NCBI GenBank assembly: GCA_946807835.1
Contig: OX327690.1
Coordinates: forward strand, 8,838,501 to 8,902,500
DNA from: Ailanthus altissimus
Taxonomy: Eukaryota > Streptophyta > Magnoliopsida > Sapindales > Simaroubaceae
Direction: 5' to 3'
DNA length: 64,000 nucleotides
This document shows, piece after piece, positions 1 through 11,347 of the stretch. Each line of letters opens with the position of its first letter. Position 1 is the stretch's first letter. The translations under genes and the position numbers were made by a program. The notes beneath the pieces were generated by a model. That model was not told where the DNA came from and did no database searches. It was given only the letters and a program-made list of their open reading frames with translations.

Positions 1-436
1 TGGACATAGACTGGAATCAAAGTGAGTTAATTTAGTAACTTTGCATTTTTATGAATGAATTACAAAATATAATATTAAAATCATATTTTTATGTCTGTTA
101 TTTTTGGATCTTTGTATCAGTAGTATGCATTGGTAGATTGATAGCTACCGGATGAAAGTACATTCAGTATTGGTCTTACACAAGTCTTAAACTCCGAGAA
201 GGCAATTTGATTGTTGGATTCAGGTCAATGCACCAGTGAAATTTTTTTATCTAGAATAATAATTGGTCATGGACTTTTGATTAGATAACCATAAATATTG
301 AGAGTTCATTATATCACTGACACGAGAAGATGAAGTTGAAATATAATTGTTTATAATGGTAACTTGCAACAGATTCATGAAAATTCAATGGCATTTTGAG
401 TATCAAAATCAGAAGTGACTGCAAGTTCATACCTAG
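1..436. other. Sequence downstream of the PRUNE1-like stop codon
   Basis: On the minus strand this follows the TGA at 439-437. A plausible splice donor (GT at 432-431) lies six bases beyond the stop. I looked for further exons of the family C-terminus and recognised none. It may be an intron leading to exons outside the window, or 3' untranslated sequence. No other feature is seen. Confidence 0.35.
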
Positions 437-1356
437 TCATGTCCACTTTTTGAAATCCTTGTGCAAAATATCGGCTACTTTAAGATCAGACACATCGTAC
501 AGTAAGTATTTCACTGCAGATTGTAAATTGTCCCTCCACATTTGAGCTAGTTAGAAGTGTAAGGAAACCAAAAAAAAAAAGAGGAAAACAACAAAAGAAG
601 CAAAACTAAAACCTTCTGAATCACAAAGGGAAGTGAGCACATAAAACCATACGTATTTGGTAAAGACCATTGCACCCGAAACGATCAGCACCATTGATCA
701 ACAATGTAGCCATGTATTTATCTTTGGAGGTACAATGAGCATTTGTTAGGTTCCCAGTGTCTAACAGTATTCCAGCCAGCTGCACGTGATAGGAAGACCA
801 CAAAATAATCAGGTGGAAAAGATAAGTTCAAGTGAGAACAAAGGGGAAACATAGGACTAAATTGAACAGATATTACTTCATATCTGTCCAAGTTATATGC
901 TTTAGCCCACTAAAAAGGAAAACAAAGGAAAAAGAAAGAAAAGAAGAAGATCAGGAAAAATACTGCCTAGTGTCTTAACTAAAACCCTCTGGTTGGTTTC
1001 ATATATAAAAAATTTGTAACAATGTTTAGATGATTGCTGCAAAAGAAATAAAGTGCATATCACTGTGGTCAATTAAGGGTTTTATGTGTTGTCTGTGTGA
1101 CCTGTAAACATGACTAGTTTTAAGTTCAATCAGATTTCCTAAGTCATGCTATGCCCCATTAAATTTTGAATTTGTTTGAGAAATTGCAAAAGTAAGCAGA
1201 AGAAATTTCAATTTAAAAGCAAAGGCATGACAAGAAAATCTGAAACCCTCAGAATTTATCAGTAAATACCAAAATTCTACTGAATTCTTGACCAGCCGAT
1301 ATCTCAGGTGAAGTCAGTGCAAACTTTTCAGCAACTAAAGTACAGCACGAGCAATC

Positions 1357-2777
1357 CTGTAAATATACATTCAATAGCATAATCACCACATTGGAATATG
1401 GTAACAAAAATGTTAAGGCAGTTAAATTTTTTTTGTAATATTAGAGCTACTTACTAAATCTGATAGTTAGTATTGGACCCTTCTAAGGGCATTCACCATT
1501 TACTTTGAATCTTCATTTTCTACATAAAACTAATCCAATCTCTGGTTTGGAATTAAGGCCTTTAAAGGTTTTATGTGGAGACTACGAACATCATAGATTT
1601 TTCCAGTAGGGACAATTGTGGAAAACAATGTTTTAAGCAGGACTCCAGATTGAGATTATGCTTATTGTGGGATTTATTATGAGGAGCATAGAGCACCATG
1701 CAGAAACTGGAGGATCAAAAAGGACAAAGCTAGAAACATCATAAGTTAATTTAATTTTCAATTTTTCATGAAATAGAAGAGCAAGACTAATATTCATGGT
1801 GAAAAAATGGTAGATATGAGTGCCATTTGTAGCACACATATAGCATATCTGTGGTTCGAGGAAGAAAACTTCACATTCCTTGCCATTAAAATTTCCAAGT
1901 TATACATCACTCCCTAACTCAACAAAGAGAAAGGTTGCTAGCCTAAAACTATGACAATTTTCACCTATAATAACTCATGATTCCCTGAAACTTAAAAACA
2001 CAAGGGAGTAACAAACAGCAAGACTTGTTTGCATCTTGTCAAGTTGGATTGAAGTGTCACAATTTGTTCTAAGCCTACATAGAAAATCCATAATTTGTTG
2101 ACCAATTTCAGCGAAAAGGAAGTAGCATAACACATTCAATGGACAGCTTTGTAACAGAAGATCAAATTCTCAGTAACGCCTGCTTTTATTTTAAGAATTT
2201 TATTTTTTATATCATGATAATAGCTGCTTTCATGGAGCAAGGATGCAAATCCATATTAGACATAATAAATCAATCTACCTGACCAATGAATTTGCTGCAC
2301 TTTCAACATTTGCAATCTCTCTTTTTCTTTTTCTTGTATTTTGGGGGAGGGGAGGGGACTTGTAGGGGCTGTATTCTGAGTTCAGAACTTCAGAAGATAA
2401 CATTTAGAAACATCTTTTCAATTTTTTCTTGTTCTGAAAGCAGAAACATCGTTAACTTATTCTACCTCATGTGGCTTGAAAACCTGCTAAGCTACAGATT
2501 ATTTATAAAACCAATCATTTAAACCTACACTATAGGATCCACAAGAAAAAAGAAAACACATGATAATGGGCCAATTCAATGTGCCCAAACATGAATACTA
2601 TCAGTTACTCTGAGGATTGAGCCAATATGTCATAAAATTCGTCATACTCGAAAATAAAAATGACTTAATGTTTCCGGAAACAAAGTGCTTATCCAGACTA
2701 CCATAAATTTGATACAGATAAGTAGATAAGTCAATGAGTTAATGAAGAGATGGATGATTTAGATTTTGATATAATAC
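1357..2777 (-). other. Long intron of the PRUNE1-like gene
   Basis: 1.4-kb AT-rich intron between the exons ending GETVYPWVETVIVGQ and starting DCSCC. The donor is GT at 2777-2776 and the acceptor AG at 1358-1357. Open frames inside it (for example 2286-2522 plus) are low-complexity and not recognisable. No transposon was identified in it. Confidence 0.6.
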
Positions 2778-3133
2778 CTGCCCCACGATGACAGTCTCAA
2801 CCCAAGGATATACAGTTTCACCCTATAAAACAAAGAGAAACCTTATGATAAGAATTTGCCTATTCAAATTACATCTGAAAATCATAAGAAATGAAGAAGT
2901 TGAACTACAAGAAGCTAATTAATTACACCTTTCTACAATTGAAGATTTCTACTACTGCATCTTTTACCGCCTGCATCGGGAGCACCCAAGTAAATATCAA
3001 TACATCTGAAGTTATCACTGAAAGTAAAGCAAGCTTTTCCAATAATTTTTACCTCTTGTTTTGTTGGGAGCTTGTGACCATTTATAAGAACTAGTTTAAG
3101 ACTTCCAAACAGATCATAATATGATAGATCAAT

Positions 3134-4091
3134 CTGCTCATAGCAATGAGAGGAAAAATAAATGTTTGGCTGGTTAAATCACAATCATTTTCTAAATCTG
3201 CACCACTTAAAAGCAGCAAGTACCAAGAAACTTAAGATATCATATATCTGCTAATTTATGATCCATCTGTTGTCATTGCATATAACACCATAGTTCTAGA
3301 ATGTACATGCCATGAAGAGTCATTCTGGTTATGTTGTGGTTTCTGTGAAGTTGGATTGCATTTTCTGCTTTCAGTGCTAGGTTTGTGCACTTTATTGCAT
3401 AAAGAGTGACCAGCTAAAAAGGCATCAGTCAAGCAAATAATTTATTGTTTTGTCAATGTATCTAATTTATAAGTAATATACACACCTCGGTTTGAACCAT
3501 ACTAAAAAAGAACAGACAAGATTAAGGACTATATCACACATACTCTTAATGTTTCACTTTATCTTAAATTTTTCATTTGAACTTCAAGACATACTGACCT
3601 AATTATGAAATTAAAGAATATTACATAATATCGAATATAATCATAACTCAAAAGAAGCCTTATCGGCATTAGAAACCCCCACCAAAGTCTAATAATCCGA
3701 ACTGTCCAATCAATTCATTTTTAGTTCTGCTATTGAGCAGCCAATTCTTTTTGAAAGTCAATGAGATAGCATCACGTTATGAATTTATTTTACTTTCCTG
3801 TCTCTTTTTCCAACAAACAATAGAAGAACCCAAACTCAAAAACTCAATAATTGCAGAAGACCAATTTGTCTGTGATTCCACACAGTCGCCAAATCAATAG
3901 CTTTTTGCTTTTTCTGAATAACCGTGCAAGTATACTCATAATTACTATTCTCTTGGTAGGATTTTGTTCACACATACAAAATCTGAATGATAGGAGAGCA
4001 TATTATAAGATGAGAATGAAGCATAGAACAAAAGCAATTAAAACTTTAAAAAGAAAAAAAAAAAAGGGCACAGCTGATTAAGGGAGATTAC
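3134..4091 (-). other. Intron interval where catalytic exon(s) should lie
   Basis: The exon upstream ends in phase 1 (G at 4092, donor GT 4091-4090) and the exon downstream begins in phase 0 at 3133. At least one exon of length 3n+2 is therefore needed between them. Scanning the minus strand for the conserved blocks expected here (a DVGSVAS-like motif, a VPVINMKR-like motif, a KWLLDSC-like motif) found none. Confidence 0.5.
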
Positions 4092-5042
4092 CACAGACAT
4101 CTTGCCCAAGTACAGCATGTAAGAATTTTCCTGGGACACCTGCACTCACTTCATCTTTTCTGGCTTTGAGATATGAATTAAGCCTGTTAATGCCTTCGCA
4201 TGATTCCACTATTTCCACTTGAGGTGAAAACCCATTATAAAAAGAAGCAGCAGATTGAGGAAGTGGAATCTTTGACAAGTTTGGTTTCATTCTATATGAT
4301 TTCATAAATGTAGGTCTCATCAAATCTAAAGTACCAAACTGCTCAAGTGCTTTAAACTTCCTGGAACTTGACTCCATTGAATTACTCAGATCACCCACAT
4401 CAAAGCTAGAGTCTGACCGATTCCTTGGTAATGAAAATGAAGCTGTTTCGGCAATCTTCGACTGAGTACCGGGTGAAGACCTTGCAAAAGGTTCCAGTAA
4501 AATATCAGATACTGAATCTTCTAATTTTGAGTCCAGGGTCTTCTCAAATACATCTAAATCAAATTTGTTATGTCCTGTTTTACTAATTTCCGATGTAGAA
4601 GGAGAAATCTTCCCACTTTTGGGACTTCCTTGAACGACAGAGGTAGGAGCTTGATTTGTTAATGTGTCATGACCTCTTAATAAACCCTCATAGTATGGAT
4701 TATCCCTAGAACGAATATATTTTTCCTGTTTACCAAAATATAAACAATCAAAATAATTTCTCAGTATAATTTACACTAATTCCATGCACAAACACAAATT
4801 AAATTTAACCAGAGCACATTAGTTCACTAGAGCCTAATCTAAGATTAACTTGCATTAATTGATGAACAGAAACAATAGAATAACTCATAGTTGTCTAAAC
4901 AAGACCCAAAAAAAACAAACAAACACTTAGTTAAACTCTTTATCAGAATGATTATACGCAAAATTAAATAGTCAGAAGAATAAGGCAATGAATAATCGAG
5001 TTATATTTGACGAACCTGGGCGACTACTCTGTGAGACTTCAT

Positions 5043-5350
5043 ATTGGGAGGGACAATGAAGAGGGGGTGGCAGAAACAAGCAGTAGTAGTAGTGGTGGTA
5101 GCATTGGGCGGCAGATTTGAAGAGAAAAACAGATGGAGAAGAAAACGACAGGGAAGGAATCTTTGCAGGCTCCGCCATTGCTGCAGCTCTCCTCCGTAGA
5201 AATTGCCCACTTGGTCAAATTAGCCACCCACAAACAAACAAATATTTCTTTCCTTTTCGATGGAGCTTAGTCTATGAAAGCAAGGCATGCCTCCGATGAT
5301 CCACACCAATCCAATATTATTTGAATTTGGAGGGAATGCAAACAGCAAAC
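5043..5350 (-). promoter_or_regulatory. 5' untranslated/promoter region of the PRUNE1-like gene
   Basis: Less AT-rich than its surroundings. It carries three overlapping open frames upstream of the first splice donor (GT 5015-5014). Only the frame starting at 5210 (MGNFYGG) or 5042 (MKSHRVV) enters exon 2 in the right phase. The frame from 5178 (MAEPAKIPS), which resembles a plastid transit peptide, does not. No clear TATA box was assigned. Confidence 0.35.
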
Positions 5351-5999
5351 TTTATCGCTTAATATAATAAGGATTTTTGTTGCAAACACCCGACCATCTA
5401 CTGATTACACCCAACAGCCGCGTCCAATAAAGTAAGCGTGGTGGTTTGAATTTGTAGAGTTGCCCCATTTCAACCTTTTATTTATCTAATTACGTTGGTT
5501 ATATATTTTTAAAATGATATATTAAATAATAATTAGATGATAAGATAGTATAAAATTTAAATTTATTATTATATTATTTTATTATTTAATAATTATTTGA
5601 TATATTTATTTTAATATAATTTAAAATATTTAATATTATTCTTTTTAAAGAGCGTTAGTGTATTAATTTTTTTTAACAAAAATAAATATAAAATATTCAA
5701 AGTAACATGTCAAAAAAATACCATGAATAAAAAATTTAATTTTTTTGTATTAAATAATTAACCATTTAGATTTTGCGGTATTGGTAACTCAACAATTATA
5801 TATAGGTATGAATTGAAATGAATACCACGAAAAGAGTTATTATGAAGTTGAGTACGCGTTAAGCATACAAGGAAGAAATAAGACGGAGATTTGAAAGCAA
5901 GGAGAATGGTGAAAACACGTGAAGGCAACTGCAGGCCTCACACCATAGCGCTGGTTTAGTAGCATTTGGCGCCGTGATGCCTAGCTTTATATAATTTGA
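5351..5999. other. AT-rich intergenic sequence
   Basis: Very AT-rich with short T and A runs. A slightly GC-richer patch at about 5900-5985 was inspected for a tRNA or an LTR end and gave neither. No gene is seen. Confidence 0.5.
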
Positions 6000-6700
6000 T
6001 TTTGACTCGAATTTAACTTCTTTGAGGGGATTTCGGACTTCTATACGAATGGATTCTTATTTCAACTAAGTTTAAGATTTTTATAGACGTTTTACTTACT
6101 ATATAAACCTTTATAAAGCTATAGAGATAGCTAAACATCTAAAACAATAAGATGTAAATATAAGAGAGAATATAAAAGTTTGGTAGGCACTAAATGCGTG
6201 GTGCATTAGAATGTAACCTTTAAGGATGTCTTTTTTCTTGAGTAAACAAAAAGAGAACCAAATATATCATTTTAAGTGTGCCCAGGCTATTCTTATATTT
6301 TTTAGGTTAAATTTCTTATGAGGTGTAGGAGATACTAAGGGTTCTCGTAAAAATTATAGTGATTTAAGAGATACTTAAAAGTCTACAACGAGATATATTA
6401 GGAGGTCTTATAAGATTATAGTGATGTTAGAGATACTTAATGATCTAATTAATAAAAGAAACTAGATCATGGATCTTCTATGAACGTAGGCATTTTGGCT
6501 AAACTATATATATCTTATGTCTTATGATTTATTTATTTATTTTATTTTTATTGGTGTGTTGATTTTTTATATTTTTAATTATTTGTGAGTTAAGTCTTTT
6601 GCGTGTATAGGATTTATTTAGAGTGCACGCCAAAAAATTTTTTAACAAAAGGTATTGGTACAAAGGTTAATTTCATTGTGTTAAAATTAATTTTCTTCGA
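6000..6700 (+). repeat. Possible decayed copia-type LTR
   Basis: The layout resembles the second half of a plant copia LTR. There are two similar TTATAGTGAT blocks near 6352 and 6415, a stretch like the splice/PBS-proximal part of such LTRs (GAACGTAGGCA near 6483), and at about 6648-6665 a sequence loosely like a Met-tRNA primer site (GGTATTGGTACAAAGG). No partner LTR or TSD was found, so this is weak. Confidence 0.3.
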
Positions 6701-7920
6701 CAAATTAGTATCAAGTTGTGGCTTAATTAAGAAAGTGGTTTCATATCAAAGAACATAACTTGATACCTCAACAAAATTAATTGTACTATATGTAACAACA
6801 TTTGTTTACTAAGTTTTTAAGAATTATAACATTAAATAAATTAAATTTAAAAGAATGAGAGTTAATTACATAATTTACAATATTTAAAAAGACCAATATA
6901 ATTTACAATTTTTTAATGTACAATGAGTAAATGGGGATAACGACGTAAATAGAGGTCAAATGGGGTTGCATTTAAGATCGACCTTATATGAACAGCAAAT
7001 CGAAAAGAACCACTTTTAAGTAGAAAAATTATTAATTAACAAATGGGATTTAAATAGATTTAAGTGGGTTAAAGTAGTAACTTTCCAAAACAAAAACAGC
7101 AAGGTCAATGGCCCAAACTAATGAGAAACATATAATGGGCCTAATCCAGTTGAACCAAGGATACGACCAGGAAAATAATTTGTTTTATATTATGGAAGGA
7201 AAAAAACAAATATAAGAAATTTAGACAATCATATTGAAAAAACTCACTTCCTTATTTAGAAAAAAAAAGAATAAAAATAAAAATTGACTTTAAAAAAAAA
7301 AATCAACAAAAACTTTTTGATTCAAATACCTTCTATTCCACATTCAAATATATTGTTTATATTAAGATTTAAAATTTAGGGTTATACATAAAGATGCAAC
7401 AATATAAGAATATTTAGGGTGTCAACTATTAGATACATAAGACTGGAAAATAAATAAAATATTTTTAAAATTTTAAATGATATAATGATGATATATTTAT
7501 TTGTATAAAAAAAATTTATACACAAAACTTATGCATATAATATTCCTCTTAGTAAAAAGGAAGTGGTGAATTTTTTTATAAAAAAAGTCTTTACTTGTTA
7601 ATGAAATATTTTGATGATTTGAGTAATATGATTTATTTACTAGTATTAGAGTCTTCCTTATTAGCCTTCTTTATTTGCTTTTCCAAAACATGATTAAGTC
7701 CATTTAGTATAATTGCTTCTACTCAATTTTGAAAGTAAAACAATAAATTTAAGTATTTGATAAACTCTAGTTGTTAAGTTAATATTAAATGTTGAGCTAA
7801 TATGTAGTCGTAGCTTTTTTTATTGCGGAACACATTGTCGTCAGTGAAAATTAAGGTAAGGAGAGAGTAGCACGTCAACAAAGGGAACTAGTATAGCTAG
7901 TTAGTAATGATTGGGTTAAA
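6701..7920. other. AT-rich intergenic sequence
   Basis: Long A/T runs and no recognisable coding frame, repeat unit or transposon end. Confidence 0.5.
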
Positions 7921-7923
7921 TTG

Positions 7924-8376
7924 TCATCTCAATCGACAATAATAATTAGTTTTGAGGGTCACAACTTATTGGTTAAAGAGAAAGAGTAAGTGATTACAAT
8001 AGTCAACCAAAGATCATAACTTATAATTTATAAAAGAAAGCAATCGTCTTGGTAGTATAACCAAAAAGTAGGTTAGAAAAGTAAAATGGTGCCTGAAAGT
8101 AGTGGTGTGAGTAAGGTAAACGAGAAAGTTGGTGTAAGAAAGAACGAAGAAGTTGGTGTCCACGGAATAAAGGAGAAGAACGACACGTGGTAAGCATATT
8201 GAAGAATGATTAGCTTGAGTAGCCATCCCAACTGACAACAATAATTTGTTATGGTTCACAACCTAAATATTAAAGAGATGGAGTAATGCAGTTACAATAG
8301 TCAACCAAAGATCACAACTTGTAAGTTGTTGAGGAACGAAAAGGTAGTTGTAATAGGGAACGAAGAAGTTGGTGTC
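7924..8376 (+). repeat. Imperfect tandem duplication of about 0.3 kb
   Basis: The block starting near 7924 (CATCTCAATCGACAATAATAA, then TACAATAGTCAACCAAAGATC near 7995) recurs near 8223 (CATCCCAACTGACAACAATAA, then the same TACAATAGTCAACCAAAGATC). The offset is about 298 bases. The motif GAACGAAGAAGTTGGTGTC recurs at about 8142 and 8358, an offset of 216, so the second copy has lost about 80 bases. The copies differ by many substitutions, so the duplication is old. Confidence 0.65.
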
Positions 8377-8420
8377 AATAGAGAAAATGGAAGCGTGACA
8401 CATGACATTCGTATTAAGGA

Positions 8421-9437
8421 AGTCTTAAGTAACATATAGTAGAGTATGGGATAAAATCATTTACCATTTACCCACAATAAAGAAAATAATTAGAGATTGC
8501 TTAAAGTCCATTCAATGAGATTAACAATAAATATATTGCTTAAATTGGCAAGCTTAATATCAATTAATTAGTTGTAGTTCTTAAATACATTAATTTAGTT
8601 AGAAATGTGAAGGCTGGGTGTAAGAAATGATGGCATAATTAACGATTTATGGTGCAGAATAAAACAGAAGGAGGAAAATAATTAAGAAAAGAGAAATGAT
8701 GGTTGGTAAATGGAGGCACCAAACTATTCGAAACTAGGGTTTAGGGTAAGTGAATTGAATATTGCAAAGCAAAGTGTTTATGCGATCATAAAAAGGGCAG
8801 TTGGGAGTTCTTCAAGTGTTCAAATTTACACAAAATTTAAATGAGTAGGAAAAACATGTTGCAGCGACAACGGACTAGGGAAACTATACGAGCTTTAACC
8901 GACATTTAAAAACTTTTGTTGAGTGGTTGTGGTTGTGGTTGAAGTTGCATTTGTAGATGAAAATAGAGGAATAAGAAAGTTTATTGAGCTCCAAAATCCA
9001 AACACAACAAAGATGGAGAAAGCGTAATGAGTAGGTAAGAATGCAAGAAGTAGAATAGAATAGAGTGAAGAATAACGAACATAAGGAGAGTCGTGTATAT
9101 TAGAAATAAGTTATTTTTTTATTTTACAAATTTTTTTGTGTAATATATTATCCCACAAATGTGGTACTTTTAGTTGAGAATAGATAATGATATTGCAATA
9201 GTAGTTAGTAGTTAATCAAAAGTAAATATAATAATATAAAGGGAAATAATTATTAGTGAAAAATCGTAAGTGACTTTGGTGCAGATTAAGATAGATAGTG
9301 GTAGGAGTATGAGTGATTACTAAGTCCTATAAACCAATTGAAGATCTTTGGTACCCAAAGAGAATAACCTACATGTCTAAAATGAGAGCAGTATGAGTCA
9401 TTAAGAATAATATGATGAAAATGCAATTAGCGAACTT
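8421..9437. other. AT-rich intergenic sequence
   Basis: No frame of note and no repeat ends recognised. It may include flanking sequence of the transposon relic that follows. Confidence 0.4.
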
Positions 9438-10320
9438 TAGGAACATATATTTTGGAAAGTTAATAAAGATCGATAGGATTAGCTTTCAAGTACAGTTGGT
9501 ATATAACATGTTGTTGAGGGAGGTTGAAATTAGAGGCTTAGATAAGGAGATGTGAGTTATGGTTAGAGGTAATCACGTTCGTTTTCTGCTACTAAAATTT
9601 CGCATTGCAACAAGTATACGTTTTATGTGTACCACTAAGTTTGATATGAAATACAAGTGTGAGGGTTCATCTCAATTATGGAGAGTTATATTTGGTGAAA
9701 ATAGTAATGTTGATATGAGAAATTTGGATAATACAATCAATAATATAAGGTTTAACAAGATGGATGATAAAAATGTCGTAAAGTTAACAGTGGTCTACTT
9801 TGTAGAGAAAGTTATTAATGGAAAGTATGAAGGGAACATAATAAACCATAGCTGGTGACACATAGTTAACAACATGGAAGATTTAATGCATATCGTGGGG
9901 AAGTATTTACTAGGAACAAACATTAATATCCCTACAAGCAGCATTAAGGAATAGGGTTGCACAAAGAAAAAAAAGAATAACCCAGCATAGAAGGAGAAGA
10001 AGTATAATTTGTATAGATTTTAATATGCACTTTTGGTATGAAAGGTAAATATTGTTTTTTTTTCCTTTTATTTGGAGATGAGTATGGAACTAACAAATTT
10101 ATTAAATAATTATAGATGAGTATATGAAGCCTTGCCTTTGGCTAGTAGGTTGTATGCAAAGTGTTTTTTGGAGGATTTAATTCCTCATATACTAAAGTAT
10201 GAGAGTGGAAAGTTTCCTTCAAATAAGGAGCTGAAGTCAAAGATATTCGGCTATATAGTGGTGGGATACAAAGTCCACTGTTGGGAGATGCAGAACCTCA
10301 GTAAGGAATAATTTGCATAC
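9438..10320 (+). pseudogene. DUF1985-like, transposon-associated protein relic
   Basis: Frames read FQVQLVYNMLLREVEIRG (near 9486-9540), a stop, then 9559-9858 with RGNHVRFLLLKFRIATS, KFDMKYKCEGSSQLWRVIFG and VVKLTVVYFVEKVINGKYEG. After further stops, about 10110-10310 reads VYEALPLASRLYAKCFLEDL and PHILKYESGKFPSNKELKSK. Motif order and spacing fit DUF1985, a plant domain found in proteins carried by Mutator-like or other Ulp1-protease-bearing transposons. In that family a VxFGL-type core precedes LALLYFIE-like and W-x-YEAIP-like motifs. The reading is broken by stops at about 9553 and 9856 and by frame changes, so it is dead. I saw no terminal inverted repeats or Ulp1 protease domain. The assignment rests on motif memory. 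Confidence 0.55.
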
Positions 10321-11347
10321 GTTACTTCTATAATGAATGACTAATTAATTAAGAAAACAAGACACTTTTGTCCCTCGAATTTGGCCATATACCCAATTTT
10401 GTTCCTCTTATTTCAAATTACCCATATGTGTCTCTCTCCGTTAGTCAATTGCCGTTAAGTTTGATAGAAATGCAATTATTTTGGTATAATGTATATTTTG
10501 TCCCAGTTATAGGCATGTGCTCAAATGCTAATACTGTTTTTGCGTATCAATAAATGATTGGTTATTGATAAAAAAAATAATTGGACACGTGACACATTTG
10601 GATAGATTCAAATTTAATAGAATTTTAAAGAAATTTCTTATTTTAAAAAATAAATTATTAAAATAAAAAACAGAAACCTCTACTGACACAGACATTCGGT
10701 GATGGCCAGCCACTGCAGTCCACTGGATTTTGACTATAAAAATAATTAAAATTTATATCATTGAACTCTATTTTTCATGATCTATATAATCGTATAATTA
10801 TTTTTGACAAAAAATTACCAGAAGACAGTCAAATATGCAATGAGAGCCATAAGAGGCAACAGTCACTGACGGTGCACGTCACCATCGCTTCATTTGACGT
10901 GCATCACCGACGGTCGCAGCCCTCCTCCATGGGATTGGCAATGCACGTTTAACAAGGCAACAGTGATGTGCATCACCAGTTCTGTTGGATAGATAGTCAT
11001 CAATTTATCCAACGGTGCCAGAGGTGCACGTCATTATTGCTTCATTTTACGTGCACTGCCTATGGTGGCTGCCGTCTCTTATGGCTCCCATTACATATTT
11101 GGCTACCTCCTGGTCTTTATTTTTGGTCAAAAATGATCCCACCATTATGTAGATCACGAAAATAAAGTCTAATAATATAAAGTTTGATCATTTTTATCGT
11201 TGGAGTCCTTACCACTGACCACCGCTAAACGTTTGCTAAGATAATAGTGGCTAGGTAAAGCTTTATTTATTTATTTAATAATTCATAATTATTTGACATG
11301 TGTCACAGTGTATGAATATTTTCTTATTAAGTTACGATTTTGCCTTT
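10321..11347. repeat. Unclassified repeat-like stretch with palindromes
   Basis: The left part (about 10360-10480) has the pyrimidine-rich sequence often seen in dispersed plant repeats, with a TTTGTCCCTCG motif and a later TTTTGTCCC. The middle (10830-11100) is GC-richer and carries inverted and direct repeats described separately. The right part is AT-rich. I could not find convincing terminal inverted repeats or a TSD, so the element type and ends remain unknown. Confidence 0.35.
10838..11094. repeat. Clustered ACGTGCA palindromes and inverted repeat
   Basis: GCCATAAGAGGCAACAG near 10848 is mirrored by GCTGCCGTCTCTTATGGC near 11070, making an imperfect inverted repeat. Within it, GGTGCACGTCA near 10871 and TGACGTGCATCACC near 10897 form a smaller palindrome. 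A second similar pair (GGTGCACGTCATTATTGC near 11023, TTACGTGCACTGCC near 11047) repeats it about 152 bases later. Confidence 0.6.

Larger units (their letters stand above)
437..5042 (-). pseudogene. PRUNE1-like DHH/DHHA2 phosphoesterase gene, probably broken
   Basis: Plant homologue of PRUNE1, a DHH-family phosphoesterase usually annotated as an exopolyphosphatase, recognised by remembered similarity to plant proteins. Reading on the minus strand, exons bounded by GT and AG are 5042-5016 (nine residues from MKSHRVVAQ), 4725-4092 (211 codons plus one base; low-complexity Ser-rich, then a conserved block ending LHAVLGQDV), 3133-3053 (starts IDLSYYDLFGSLK), 2970-2929 (AVVEIFNCRK), 2822-2778 (GETVYPWVETV), 1356-1270 (DCSCCTLVAEKFALTSPE), 779-653 (LAGILLDTGNLTN, FGCNGLYQI) and 513-437 (YDVSDLKVADIL). 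The last five exons join in phase. Two defects stand out. The roughly 60-residue segment expected before IDLSYYD, carrying the N-terminal DHH motifs, is not found in 3134-4091, and joining the flanking exons directly meets a stop at once. The last exon ends in TGA after KKWT, where relatives continue, just before a plausible donor. The start is uncertain: an in-frame ATG also exists at 5210. Confidence 0.7.

Noticed and set aside
2286..2522. Open frame as a gene
   Set aside because: Lies wholly inside an intron of the PRUNE1-like gene and has low-complexity composition.
4972..5178. Frame MAEPAKIPS as the N-terminus (transit peptide) of the PRUNE1-like protein
   Set aside because: It reaches the splice donor in phase 1, while exon 2 needs phase 0, so it does not join without a different donor.
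8014..8259. Minus-strand 81-codon frame
   Set aside because: Falls in the diverged tandem duplication, is not conserved between copies, and shows no domain.
10321..11347. MITE or Mutator element with terminal inverted repeats
   Set aside because: Compared both ends; only scattered similarity, no convincing inverted ends or TSD.
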